Below, piece after piece: positions 40,306 through 47,714 of a stretch of DNA of 64,000 bases. The notes beneath the pieces are model-generated. The model was not told the origin of the DNA. It saw nothing but the letters and a program-made list of their open reading frames with translations, and did not search any database. The position numbers and the translations under genes were made by a program. Position 1 is the first letter of the stretch, and every line of letters starts with the position of its first letter. The DNA is from JBKECY01 sp047975025 (lineage in GTDB: Bacteria > Bacillota > Clostridia > Lachnospirales > Lachnospiraceae): positions 19,155 through 83,154 of the forward strand of contig JBKECY010000018.1 in assembly GCA_047975025.1 (NCBI GenBank), given 5' to 3'.

Positions 40306-42414
40306 TTGGATTATCCGTCAATGTACCATGCGGCAATGGAATATATAAAGATGGGATTGGCGGTATTTCCTCTTGAGGAGAGGGGAAAGAAGCCAAAAAC
40401 AAGAAACGGATGCAATGATGCGACCACGGATGCCGCTCAGGTAAAAGCATGGTGGCAACAATCACCAAATGCCAATATAGGTATAGCCACAGGGCGCAGA
40501 AGTGGTGGAATAACGGTAATTGATTTAGATATTGATGAAGATAAAGGGATAGATGGTTATCATACACTAGAGGACTGGCAGAGAGAAAACGGAACATTCC
40601 CCGAAACTTGGACGGCGATCACGGGACGCGGTGGCTACCACCTGTACTTTAAGGACAAGACAGAGCGCAGAAATCGAGCCGGAATTATCGATGGCGTGGA
40701 TGTAAGAGGGGACGGCGGATATGTTGTTGCCCCTCCATCCATACACAGCAATGGAAATCGGTATGAATGGGAGTATGCGCCAGAGGACATTGAGCTTGCG
40801 AAGGCGAGCGATACAGTAAAGTTTTTCTTGGAAACTGGCACAAGTAAATTCGGCTCCAGCTTCACAATGCCAGAAAAAATAAACGCCGGGGAACGAAATC
40901 AGGCACTATTTAAATACGCTTGCATGATGCGCGCAAAAGGCTCATCCGATGCTGCCATATACGCTGCTGTGTTGGCAGAAAACATAGAGCGATGCATGCC
41001 GCCGGTAGAGGAAAAAGAAGTTAAAACAATCGTCGCTGGAGTCATTAAGCGATACGAAAGTGGCAAGCCGATACATTTTAACGAGCACGGAGAAGCAAGT
41101 CAGGGGTGGCGAGAACCAAAGCTATCCATGACAGCAAACGGCAAGGTTTACCAGATCGTGTTAAACGCGGTTGAAGCAATCGAGTATGATGAAAAATTGT
41201 ATGGCAAAATTAAATATAACACTATATCATACTCTCCTTTTATCGTCGGTGAACTCCCTTGGGAACATATCAATAAATATCGCGAATGGAAAAATTCCGA
41301 TGACAGCAACCTAAAAAGCTACATTGAATCACGGTATGGCATCCGAAGCATGGAACGCATCATGGAGGGATTGAGCGTCGTAATGGACAGAAACCCATAC
41401 AATCCCGTTGGTGTAATGTTGGAGGATTGTTATGTGAAATGGGATAAAAAGACGGGGTACATCGAAAATCTTTTGCCAGATTATTTGGGAGTCGAGAAAA
41501 CAGAATATACCTCGGAGTGCATGAAATTATTCATGCTCGGAGCGATCCACAGGGCGTTTTCTCCAGGGAGCAAATTCGACTATATGCCTGTATTTGTAGG
41601 AAAGCAAGGTGTAGGTAAATCAACGTTTCTAAGACTTTTATCAATGAATAACGCGTGGTACAACGATAACTTTAACACCGTAGAGGGAGATAAGGCACCA
41701 GAAAAACTTCGTGGAATGTGGATGGTGGAAATGGCGGAGTTGCTTGCGACAAAAAAGGCAAAAGAAGTAGAGAGTATCAAAGCGTTCTTGACGTCCACTG
41801 TTGACACCTACCGCCCCCCATACGGGCGCAGGACAGAGCAAAGACCAAGAGTGTGTGTGTTTGCCGGAACAACGAATAATGAGCAGTTTTTGACCGACAG
41901 GACGGGCAACAGAAGATTTTTACCTATCATATGCCGGAAGGATTATGTTAGAAAATCAATGTTTAAGGATAAAGCAGCAGTTGTAGCTAATTTTCGCAGC
42001 GCATGGGGTGAAGCAATGCAGTTATATATAGATGCAAAGCGGGAACCTGAATTAATACTACCAAAACATTTGAGCGATTTTGTAGAAAGTACACAAAATC
42101 AATACATGGAAGAAGATGTAAGAGTTGGAATTATCCAAGAATGGTTAGACACATCTGACATGTCACGCGTGTGTGTTGCGATGTTGTTCGAGAAAGCACT
42201 CGGGAACGCAAACGAAAAACCGAGCAAATATGAATCCACTGAGCTACACAGCATCATGACAAATTCCATCACCGGATGGACGAAATTGACAAATTCCAAC
42301 GGTGGGCGCGCAAGATGTGGGGGGTATGGAGTCCAAATTTGCTATGAGAGGAGCAGGGCGGATGACGCACAATTTATGGAATTGTCAGATAACAACACAA
42401 TACCGTTCGAATAA
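40306..42414 (+). CDS. Replication protein: PrimPol primase fused to VapE-type helicase
   Basis: A 702-residue protein. The N-terminal bifunctional DNA primase/polymerase domain shows MGLAVFPLEERGKKP, WQQSPNANIGIATG, TVIDLDIDEDKG, TGRGGYHLYFK and DVRGDGGYVVAPPS. The C-terminal virulence-associated E (VapE) P-loop domain begins near residue 400, with Walker A FVGKQGVGKSTFLRLL (about 429-440) and GMWMVEMAELLA; TDRTGNRRFLPI is typical of VapE. TTG 40306 is chosen because GGAGG lies eight bases before it; GTG 40297 and ATG 40321 are alternatives. The iteron array follows it directly, as expected for an initiator-type replicase. Confidence 0.92.
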   Translation: MDYPSMYHAAMEYIKMGLAVFPLEERGKKPKTRNGCNDATTDAAQVKAWWQQSPNANIGIATGRRSGGITVIDLDIDEDKGIDGYHTLEDWQRENGTFPETWTAITGRGGYHLYFKDKTERRNRAGIIDGVDVRGDGGYVVAPPSIHSNGNRYEWEYAPEDIELAKASDTVKFFLETGTSKFGSSFTMPEKINAGERNQALFKYACMMRAKGSSDAAIYAAVLAENIERCMPPVEEKEVKTIVAGVIKRYESGKPIHFNEHGEASQGWREPKLSMTANGKVYQIVLNAVEAIEYDEKLYGKIKYNTISYSPFIVGELPWEHINKYREWKNSDDSNLKSYIESRYGIRSMERIMEGLSVVMDRNPYNPVGVMLEDCYVKWDKKTGYIENLLPDYLGVEKTEYTSECMKLFMLGAIHRAFSPGSKFDYMPVFVGKQGVGKSTFLRLLSMNNAWYNDNFNTVEGDKAPEKLRGMWMVEMAELLATKKAKEVESIKAFLTSTVDTYRPPYGRRTEQRPRVCVFAGTTNNEQFLTDRTGNRRFLPIICRKDYVRKSMFKDKAAVVANFRSAWGEAMQLYIDAKREPELILPKHLSDFVESTQNQYMEEDVRVGIIQEWLDTSDMSRVCVAMLFEKALGNANEKPSKYESTELHSIMTNSITGWTKLTNSNGGRARCGGYGVQICYERSRADDAQFMELSDNNTIPFE

Positions 42415-42488
42415 TATACACAATACACTTTAGCGTACTAAAGGTAGTAACACATAGTAACAGGGATAGTAACGGGATAGTAACACCT

Positions 42489-42506
42489 AAAACGTTGAAT
42501 ATTCAA
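42489..42506 (+). repeat. 18-bp repeat, copy 1
   Basis: AAAACGTTGAATATTCAA contains the 12-bp palindrome TTGAATATTCAA. Related copies are at 42629 and 48011. Confidence 0.8.
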
Positions 42507-42628
42507 TGAATTTCTATAAATGTTACTAACGTTACTATAAATTCCCTATAAGTATAAAGATATATATAAATTTAGGTAATTATAGGAAATTCACGTAAAC
42601 ATAGTAACATTTGGCTAAAAAAAGTCAA

Positions 42629-42646
42629 AAAACGTTGAATACTCAA
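42629..42646 (+). repeat. 18-bp repeat, copy 2 (one mismatch)
   Basis: AAAACGTTGAATACTCAA, one base different from copies 1 and 3; like copy 1 it continues with TGAA. Confidence 0.8.
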
Positions 42647-42698
42647 TGAAAAAGGGTGTTACTACGTGTAGTAACATTTCGGAAAGGTTGAAAACAGC

Positions 42699-42968
42699 AT
42701 GGCAAGTGTAAAAATGACTGACGTTCCCCAGGAGCGGGCGATGTGGGGAGAATTATTCAAACTACGTGAAAAATATTACTATCCCGAAGAGGGTGACGTG
42801 TACTGGGAGGACTATACTAGAGAATTGATTGAACTTGAACGTAAGTACCCTACACGATTTACGACATATCTCACAAGGGCATTGCGTGAAGAAGCGTACG
42901 AGCAGAGTAAGGATATGGGGCATAAGCAGATTAACATAGATTTGATTGAAAAGAAAGGAGTCATATGA
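42699..42968 (+). CDS. Phage protein, unknown
   Basis: 89 residues, ATG 42699 after GGAAAGGTTGAAAACAGC. Helical and charged (LREKYYYPEEGDVYWEDYTRE). Lies just after the 18-bp palindromic iteron pair, which could regulate it. Not recognised. Confidence 0.65.
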   Translation: MASVKMTDVPQERAMWGELFKLREKYYYPEEGDVYWEDYTRELIELERKYPTRFTTYLTRALREEAYEQSKDMGHKQINIDLIEKKGVI

Positions 42969-43225
42969 GTTTTAGCTATACCGGAGCAAAAGAAACAAAA
43001 CACAGAAACACGATAAGGACATCCACCCTGCACGCCTTAGCCGATAAAATCAACATCGGCGACAAACTAAAGGCACAGTCGCAAGATGAAATACCCGGAA
43101 GAGGGCTGACACATATCTCAGTAACCGTAATTGAGAAATACACCCACTTTGCATCCTGCGTGGATAGGCGAGGGCTACGGCGGACGGTGACATGGGTGGA
43201 TCTGGAGATACAGGGAGGTACGTAA
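42965..43225 (+). CDS. Phage protein, unknown
   Basis: 86 residues from ATG 42965 (AAGAAAGGAGTCAT), with ATGA overlap with the previous gene. Short beta-rich protein (THISVTVIEKYTHFASCVD, RRTVTWVDLEIQ), an SH3-like or translation-barrel-like pattern. Not recognised. Confidence 0.65.
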   Translation: MSFSYTGAKETKHRNTIRTSTLHALADKINIGDKLKAQSQDEIPGRGLTHISVTVIEKYTHFASCVDRRGLRRTVTWVDLEIQGGT

Positions 43226-43227
43226 AC

Positions 43228-43791
43228 GTGATAGGGCAAATCGAGCTGACAGATTATCTCACCAGCCTAGAAAAAACGGAAAAATCAGAAATACTCACAC
43301 TGGGCGATATAGTTTATCTGGTCAAAATCGGTAAGATAGAAAAGCATATGATTGCATCAACTTTTTATTGCGACGGATACAGACACAGCACTGACCGAAT
43401 GGAATCTAAGTTAGGAGGTCACGACTGCTTTGGGGAAAATGAACTAGGTGGAACGTGGTTCACAAACCTGCATGAGGCAGAAAAACAGGCGACGCATAAT
43501 CTCACAAAATGTAAATACATCGAGATACCAGAACTGAAAGGGCATGTAACATACACTGACGGACGAATAATGGCATCCGTGGGGATTTATGAAAATATGG
43601 TTTATGTGAAAGACTGGTTTTTATATCCGCTTTTGACAGAAAGCAAGAACCCTGAAAAGGATTACGAAATTGCGCTTGAAAAAATCAAGAAAAGAGACGG
43701 AACGCAGTGCGAGAATAAAAAGCCGAAAAGATTGTACTGGTCAAAACATGGATTTTACACTGCCGTCGAATACGTACTATCAAACGGATAA
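43228..43791 (+). CDS. Phage protein, unknown
   Basis: 187 residues. Start at GTG 43228 after CAGGGAGGTACGTAAAC. No family recognised; TLGDIVYLVKIGKIEKHMIAS and a Cys/His-containing stretch (CDGYRH, GGHDCFGEN) are seen. Found between replication and regulatory genes. Confidence 0.6.
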   Translation: MIGQIELTDYLTSLEKTEKSEILTLGDIVYLVKIGKIEKHMIASTFYCDGYRHSTDRMESKLGGHDCFGENELGGTWFTNLHEAEKQATHNLTKCKYIEIPELKGHVTYTDGRIMASVGIYENMVYVKDWFLYPLLTESKNPEKDYEIALEKIKKRDGTQCENKKPKRLYWSKHGFYTAVEYVLSNG

Positions 43792-43798
43792 AGGCAAA

Positions 43799-43894
43799 AT
43801 GAGCCATTTTACCCCATACCCTAACAAGATAAGATATCAAGGGAACGACAAAAACGCCCTCACGGACACAGGAGAGCGCGACAGGGGTATTTGA
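43799..43894 (+). CDS. Possible 31-residue peptide
   Basis: ATG 43799 (AAAGGCAAA in front) opens MSHFTPYPNKIRYQGN and ends GERDRGI. It fills the gap between two genes in the same direction. Evidence is limited to the ribosome binding site-like context. Confidence 0.3.
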   Translation: MSHFTPYPNKIRYQGNDKNALTDTGERDRGI

Positions 43895-43908
43895 GAAAGG
43901 AGCGAGAT

Positions 43909-44100
43909 ATGACAGAAGTAATCATGCGAATAAAAAAGCTGTTTGGGATATGCTACGGCGATAAATGTTTTAAGAGGGCGGTAATTGATGCCACGATCAC
44001 TGCGAAAGACAAGGATGGAAATACCGTAAAGGAGTTTGATAGATGCTTCTGCGAATATCACGCAGGGAAAATAGCATATAAGTTTATGAGTATAAAATGA
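43909..44100 (+). CDS. Small Cys-rich, possibly zinc-binding phage protein
   Basis: 63 residues, ATG 43909 after AGAAAGGAGCGAGAT. Cysteines and histidine are arranged as CYGDKC, then FDRCFCEYH, resembling a small zinc ribbon. Not recognised further. Confidence 0.65.
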   Translation: MTEVIMRIKKLFGICYGDKCFKRAVIDATITAKDKDGNTVKEFDRCFCEYHAGKIAYKFMSIK

Positions 44101-44179
44101 TATAGAGGACACTTTTTAAGAGAAAGGAGCGCGAGATTTGCCGGCCGGCGATAAAGATGTCTTTGCTCCAGAATAACGA

Positions 44180-44896
44180 ATGACACAAACAGAAAAACAA
44201 TCACTGAAATTTATAGACTGGTTCTCCGGAATCGGAGGATTCAGAAAAGGAATGGAACAAGCTGGACACAAATGCGTGGGCTTTTGTGAATGGGATAAAT
44301 ACGCAGCTTATAGTTACAGAGCCATACACCTAACGACCAAAGAAGAACAAAAAGAATTACTTGTCCTTGAAAATTACCGGCAAGGTCAGAAATGGATAAA
44401 AGAAAGAGAGGAAATGTTTAATGCACGAGAGTGGCACAGAAGTGACATACGATCAGTTAGAGCTGCCGATATACCAGAATCAGACATGTGGTGCTTCGGA
44501 GCACCCTGCCAAGATTTCAGCGTTGCCGGAGCAAGAGCAGGACTTGACGGAGACAGAAGCAGCCTTGTCAGATTTGAGGGTGGAGAGACGTTCATCATGC
44601 AGGAGTGCCCAGCTGACACTCTATGCGAAACGCCTATTTTTGAGTATGCGGAGGAAGTCCTCCCCGAATCAGTCGGGCAGTTCGTCATGGAGGTAGATGG
44701 AATAAAATATTGGGAAGGTGATATCGTATGGGATCGCTCACTTGAGGAGTATTTCGTAATTAAGTGGCACAGCAGGCAAGGCGCATACATGGCAACGTAC
44801 AAGACAGGCTCAAAATATTTGTCTGATATTCTTGGAAACGATTACCCTGTAGCCGGCAACATCACACAGCATCCAGAATTGGTAGAGGGGGATTGA
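44180..44896 (+). CDS. Truncated cytosine-C5 DNA methyltransferase joined to YopX-type C-terminus
   Basis: 238 residues with two unrelated halves. Residues 1-130 are the start of a Dcm-type methyltransferase: motif I DWFSGIGGFRKGMEQAG, motif II-like CEWDKYA, and motif IV GAPCQDFSVAGARAGLDGDRSSL with the catalytic Cys. Then motifs VI-X and the target recognition domain are missing. From about residue 135 the sequence becomes a YopX-like end: ETFIMQECPADT, ESVGQFVMEVDGIKYWEGDIV, and DYPVAGNITQHPEL. The gene is an in-frame chimera, probably from a deletion, and cannot be an active methyltransferase by itself. Its own ribosome binding site is weak: a TTG-initiated 12-codon frame with GGAGC sits 50 bp upstream. 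Confidence 0.8.
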   Translation: MTQTEKQSLKFIDWFSGIGGFRKGMEQAGHKCVGFCEWDKYAAYSYRAIHLTTKEEQKELLVLENYRQGQKWIKEREEMFNAREWHRSDIRSVRAADIPESDMWCFGAPCQDFSVAGARAGLDGDRSSLVRFEGGETFIMQECPADTLCETPIFEYAEEVLPESVGQFVMEVDGIKYWEGDIVWDRSLEEYFVIKWHSRQGAYMATYKTGSKYLSDILGNDYPVAGNITQHPELVEGD

Positions 44897-44897
44897 T

Positions 44898-45176
44898 ATG
44901 AAACTTGCAAGATTAAGCACATTAGAAGACTTCAGAGCCATAGAGAATCCAACCAAGCCTAGCAAATTCATGGGCGGTCATAAATGGACGGTATCGGAGC
45001 CGTTGATACTGGTTGATAATAAGGGAAATAAAATAATCGCTAAAAAGTGGTTTATAAATAATTCGGACGAATTGATATATTCTAACAAAAACGAGTACTT
45101 CAACTTAAGAATGTACCAAGGAACAGACGAGCCGAGTTCGTATATCAAAGATGCATATAGATTGCAGGAGGATTAA
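44898..45176 (+). CDS. Phage protein, unknown
   Basis: 92 residues, start one base after the previous stop (AGAGGGGGATTGAT in front). Beta-rich (EPLILVDNKGNKIIAKKWF), ends SSYIKDAYRLQED. Not recognised. Confidence 0.6.
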   Translation: MKLARLSTLEDFRAIENPTKPSKFMGGHKWTVSEPLILVDNKGNKIIAKKWFINNSDELIYSNKNEYFNLRMYQGTDEPSSYIKDAYRLQED

Positions 45177-45177
45177 T

Positions 45178-45690
45178 ATGAAAATATTCACAGAAGAACA
45201 ACGAGCAGAATTTATTAACAGCGTCACGGAAGCGTTCGACAAGGTTTTGGCGGATGTGCAAGAGGTGGTCGAGGTGGCGGAGAAACCGAAGGTGTGGAAG
45301 CCGGAAACGCATGAAGGAGTATACGTACTTTCTTCCACGGGAGTAATCGTCAATTTGGTATATGGTGGTATACGAGCCAGGGAAGAATTATACAAGCTTG
45401 GACTTTTGACAAAGGATAAATCTGAATTAGAAACGAAGCTGGAATATTTAAAAGCCATGAAAGTCGTTGATGATTGGCAAAGTGTGAACGACCCGGACGG
45501 GGTGGATTGGAGAACTACGTGCCTTAAATATAATGTGTATTTTAACTATGACACCAAGGCATTAGCCATGCAGGGAGCTCAAAGACAGCGGTGCGGCGGA
45601 GTCTACTTTTCAAGCAAGGAACTTACCGACCGCGCAATCGCCGAGATCCCAGAAGCACTTGAGATTGTGGTCAGGGGGTGGAGGGGATGA
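45178..45690 (+). CDS. Phage protein, unknown
   Basis: 170 residues, ATG 45178 after TTGCAGGAGGATTAAT; the in-frame ATG 45151 lies inside the previous gene. N-terminal helix (EEQRAEFINSVTEAFDKVLA), then an aromatic C-terminal domain with CLKYNVYFNYDTKALAMQGA and RCGGVYFSSKELTDRAI, a pattern common in phage accessory proteins of unknown role. Confidence 0.6.
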   Translation: MKIFTEEQRAEFINSVTEAFDKVLADVQEVVEVAEKPKVWKPETHEGVYVLSSTGVIVNLVYGGIRAREELYKLGLLTKDKSELETKLEYLKAMKVVDDWQSVNDPDGVDWRTTCLKYNVYFNYDTKALAMQGAQRQRCGGVYFSSKELTDRAIAEIPEALEIVVRGWRG

Positions 45691-45881
45691 ATGACAAATA
45701 CACCTTAACCGCCGAATTTCCGGGGTACTGTGAGAACTGCCCGCATATGAGCATTAAGAGTAAAGGGGAAGTTATATACACAGACAATATCCCATATGAG
45801 TCTAGTATCGCGCTGGCATGTGAAAATAAGTATATATGTAGCAGGGTTTATAATATTGTGAAACAGGAGGACGGGGATTGA
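45687..45881 (+). CDS. Small Cys-containing phage protein, unknown
   Basis: 64 residues, ATG 45687 after GGGTGGAGGGG, overlapping the previous stop. CENCPH, then LACENKYICSRV, gives four to five Cys that may bind zinc. Coupled to the late regulator downstream. Confidence 0.6.
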   Translation: MNDKYTLTAEFPGYCENCPHMSIKSKGEVIYTDNIPYESSIALACENKYICSRVYNIVKQEDGD

Positions 45882-46321
45882 CAGAAGAGAAGAAGGAAAC
45901 AGCAAAGGACTACCTGATGCGATACTACAACGCTACCAGCCAGTTAATCCGGATAGATAACCGTATAGCAGAACTAAGGTGTAACAAGATGAATCCAAGC
46001 CTTGACTTATCCGGGATGCCTAAAGGAAGCGAGGCGAAGGACATGTCGGATTATGCGGCAACAAAGGATAAGTTGGAACGGGAGTTCGCAATCAAGCGCA
46101 TTGAGCGGCTTAATATCATGCAGGAAGTAGAGGAATGTATTGAGAGTCTGGACGATGAACGGGAGAAGAGCGTGCTTACGGAACGGTATCTTGAATTCAA
46201 GTACAATCCACTCAAACAACAGACATGGGAAGAGATATGCTGTAAGCTGGGGTATAGCTGGAAGCACATACACAGGATACATGGAACTGGGCTGGCAAAG
46301 ATACAGAATGACATAGAATGA
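45878..46321 (+). CDS. ArpU/DUF1492-like late transcription regulator (sigma-70 region 4-like)
   Basis: 147 residues. TTG 45878 overlaps the previous stop (CAGGAGGACGGGGA upstream). The N-terminal half is a long helix pair (YYNATSQLIRIDNRIAELR, IKRIERLNIMQEVEECIESL). The C-terminal half is a sigma region-4-like HTH (SVLTERYLEFKYNPLKQQ, WEEICCKLGYSWKHIHRIH). Proteins of this type stand before the packaging genes in many Firmicutes phages and activate late transcription. It is followed by a structured gene-free stretch. Confidence 0.82.
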   Translation: MTEEKKETAKDYLMRYYNATSQLIRIDNRIAELRCNKMNPSLDLSGMPKGSEAKDMSDYAATKDKLEREFAIKRIERLNIMQEVEECIESLDDEREKSVLTERYLEFKYNPLKQQTWEEICCKLGYSWKHIHRIHGTGLAKIQNDIE

Positions 46322-46373
46322 CACTATTCACCTGTGGTATAGTGTAGAAGTAATAAAAACGCAATTACGGATT

Positions 46374-46395
46374 GTCGCTTGAAAATCAGAGCGAC
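46374..46395 (+). repeat. Hairpin in the gap after the late regulator
   Basis: GTCGCT (46374-46379) pairs with AGCGAC (46390-46395). It is in the 234-bp gene-free stretch 46322-46555, which also holds a terminator and a strong promoter. Confidence 0.5.
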
Positions 46396-46432
46396 GCTCG
46401 TACAACTCCTTTCCTGAATAGTTATACTGACA

Positions 46433-46461
46433 AGAGGCACTTACTCCGGTAGGTGTCTTTT
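46433..46461 (+). terminator. Terminator ending the middle transcript
   Basis: A 12-bp stem (AAGAGGCACTTAC with GTAGGTGTCTTTT, three G-T pairs) with a TCCG loop; the last part of the right arm is the T-run. Confidence 0.7.
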
Positions 46462-46496
46462 GTTGTAAAAAAAGTAAAAAACTTTCCACCTTTCTA

Positions 46497-46525
46497 TTGA
46501 CATACGGTACACCGTATGATATACT
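46497..46525 (+). promoter_or_regulatory. Strong promoter with palindromic operator in its spacer
   Basis: TTGACA (46497-46502), exactly 17 bp, TATACT (46520-46525). The spacer holds ATACGGT-AC-ACCGTAT (46502-46517), a perfect dyad with a 2-bp centre, ideally placed for a repressor to block RNA polymerase. Confidence 0.75.
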
Positions 46526-46555
46526 ATGTATATAGTAAAGGAAAGGAGGAAATGA

Positions 46556-46669
46556 ATGGCAAAGAAAAGAAAAAAGAAGCAGAAACTTGAAAAAGTAGCC
46601 TTGATAGTATCAATAACAGGAACCGCCATTTCTGCAATCTTCACGATACTAAACTTCTTCTTCAAATAA
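46556..46669 (+). CDS. 37-residue basic single-helix membrane peptide (toxin-like)
   Basis: ATG 46556 (GGAAAGGAGGAAATGA in front) opens MAKKRKKKQKLEKVALIVSI, then a hydrophobic helix and a FFFK end. It has its own operator-bearing promoter and a stable RNA hairpin behind it. Basic head plus one helix resembles small membrane toxins or holin-like peptides. No recognised family; function inferred only from form. Confidence 0.6.
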   Translation: MAKKRKKKQKLEKVALIVSITGTAISAIFTILNFFFK

Positions 46670-46674
46670 CTGCT

Positions 46675-46711
46675 TAGGGGGCAGGGTGGGAAACCACCCT
46701 ACATACCCCTA
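46675..46711 (+). repeat. Stable GNRA-capped hairpin after the 37-residue peptide gene
   Basis: AGGGTGG-GAAA-CCACCCT is a perfect 7-bp stem with a GAAA tetraloop, and TAGGGG/CCCCTA forms an outer helix. No T-tract follows, so it looks more like a stability or regulatory RNA element than a terminator. Confidence 0.6.
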
Positions 46712-46738
46712 TTATAAGCCATTCAATAAAATAAGTCT

Positions 46739-46903
46739 ATGAAAAAACTAATAATACTTCTTCAAATTGTAACAATGCTGCTACTGATTACCATGATGAC
46801 GCAGTCTGGTAGTTTATTTCTCCTAATTGCAATAATCGCTATGGCAATTACCTTGACACTTAATATCGTTGTGGAGGTGCGCAGTGGAAGAAAAAAAGAT
46901 TAG
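46739..46903 (+). CDS. Short two-helix membrane peptide, unknown
   Basis: 54 residues from ATG 46739: MKKLIILLQIVTMLLLITMM, then LFLLIAIIAMAITLTLNIV and a basic end SGRKKD. No clear Shine-Dalgarno. Overlaps the start of the next gene by 20 bp. Confidence 0.45.
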   Translation: MKKLIILLQIVTMLLLITMMTQSGSLFLLIAIIAMAITLTLNIVVEVRSGRKKD

Positions 46904-47066
46904 ACCGCAGGACAAATGGAATGCAAAGGCGGGATACATGAGTAAGACGTATAAGCTAAAACGTGATTTGGTAGAAGCATTTGCAGAGGCTTGCGGTAAG
47001 GCGGACGTGAGCCAAGCAGGACAGCTTACAAAGATGATGCAGGAGTTTATTGAAAAACACAAGTAA
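46884..47066 (+). CDS. Ribbon-helix-helix-like small phage protein
   Basis: 60 residues, GTG 46884 after TGGAGGTGCGCA. KAGYMSKTYKLKRDLVEAFAEACG and SQAGQLTKMMQEFIEKHK give a strand and two helices as in Arc-type regulators. It might bind the palindromic operator of the promoter at 46497; that is inference. Confidence 0.65.
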   Translation: MEEKKIRPQDKWNAKAGYMSKTYKLKRDLVEAFAEACGKADVSQAGQLTKMMQEFIEKHK

Positions 47067-47079
47067 AGAGTAAAACAAG

Positions 47080-47104
47080 AGGACATCCGAAAGGGTGTCT
47101 TTTT
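47080..47104 (+). terminator. Terminator after the RHH-like gene
   Basis: AGGACATCC-GAAA-GGGTGTCT with a run of T (47100-47104) overlapping the right arm. Confidence 0.8.
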
Positions 47105-47131
47105 GTATGCATAGATATGGGGACGATACAT

Positions 47132-47341
47132 ATGAGGGATTATCTAAACAATAGCGGATGCTTTGACCTAACAGCATATATCGCAACTACCAGAGTGAAC
47201 AGAGAGATACAGCATAAGACAAGGGAGTACAGACCTGAGAGGGTACACTTGCCGGGGCTATGGATTGCGCTGGGTGAGATGTACGAGTTTAATCATTGCG
47301 TCAGAGAGATGGGGTTGACAGTATTATGGCAAAACAAGTAG
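47132..47341 (+). CDS. Small phage protein, unknown
   Basis: 69 residues from ATG 47132 (GGGGACGATACAT in front); an ATG at 47117 gives five more residues. MRDYLNNSGCFDLTAYIAT opens it; RPERVHLPGLWIALGEMYEF later. Common position just before HNH and terminase genes. Not recognised. Confidence 0.55.
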   Translation: MRDYLNNSGCFDLTAYIATTRVNREIQHKTREYRPERVHLPGLWIALGEMYEFNHCVREMGLTVLWQNK

Positions 47342-47481
47342 CAGACTATAAGCCAGATCCAACAGCAGAGCGCAAGGCAAGAGAGCGATGGATGATGCAG
47401 TTAAGAGATGTTAAGAGTAGATATAGTTGCAGTGCCGGGAAGTGTGAAGCGTGCCTGCGTACCGGGCATGGTAGTTGGTAA
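47326..47481 (+). CDS. Small Cys-containing phage protein, unknown
   Basis: 51 residues, ATG 47326, overlapping the end of the previous gene. Basic helix (PTAERKARERWMMQLRDVKS), then CSAGKCEAC. The ribosome binding site is weak, so confidence is limited. Confidence 0.5.
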   Translation: MAKQVADYKPDPTAERKARERWMMQLRDVKSRYSCSAGKCEACLRTGHGSW

Positions 47482-47492
47482 GGAGAAGGGTT

Positions 47493-47714
47493 ATGATAGA
47501 GTTCAGTGAAAAGGAAGCATCCTTCCTTGAAAGTATAAGGGCAGAGATTAAGACAGAATACAGTGAAGTAGACACAAAGGAACTGACAAACAGTACTATG
47601 ATGTTTGAAGAATCCCTTGAGGGTAAGCCCATAAGCGATACTGACCTGGAAATGGCTATGCTGATACCGGGAATACTAAACAAGATAACAGGTAATGCCG
47701 ATGAAGAAAGCTGA
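47493..47714 (+). CDS. Small acidic phage protein, unknown
   Basis: 73 residues, ATG 47493 after AAGGAGAAGGGTT; the ORF extends upstream but that part overlaps the previous gene without a start signal. Acidic and helical (EKEASFLESIRAEIKTEYSE). Overlaps the HNH gene by 20 bp. Confidence 0.6.
   Translation: MIEFSEKEASFLESIRAEIKTEYSEVDTKELTNSTMMFEESLEGKPISDTDLEMAMLIPGILNKITGNADEES

Larger units (their letters stand above)
42445..42675 (+). repeat. Iteron array TAGTAAC / GTTACTA, nine copies
   Basis: Direct copies start at 42445, 42455, 42467, 42478, 42602 and 42669; inverted copies start at 42522, 42531 and 42658. The first four are spaced 10-12 bp, one helical turn. The last two form a perfect 18-bp palindrome GTTACTACGTGTAGTAAC (42658-42675) just before the next gene. 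Confidence 0.9.
42415..42698 (+). other. Probable phage replication origin (gene-free, AT-rich)
   Basis: This 284-bp region follows the primase-helicase gene. It contains nine TAGTAAC/GTTACTA motifs, two copies of an 18-bp palindrome-bearing repeat, and a very AT-rich centre (about 42535-42590, ATATATATAAATTTAGG). No gene is seen in it. Confidence 0.75.

Noticed and set aside
42445..42675. TAGTAAC series considered as CRISPR or transposon ends
   Set aside because: Motifs are 7 bp in both orientations with helical spacing and no spacers or transposase; an iteron array explains them better.
44421..44696. A 91-codon frame (MHESGTEVTYDQLELPIY...) inside the methyltransferase-YopX gene
   Set aside because: Its beginning looks protein-like, but the sense frame carries recognisable motif IV and YopX residues over the same bases; the rest turns low-complexity Ser/Arg.
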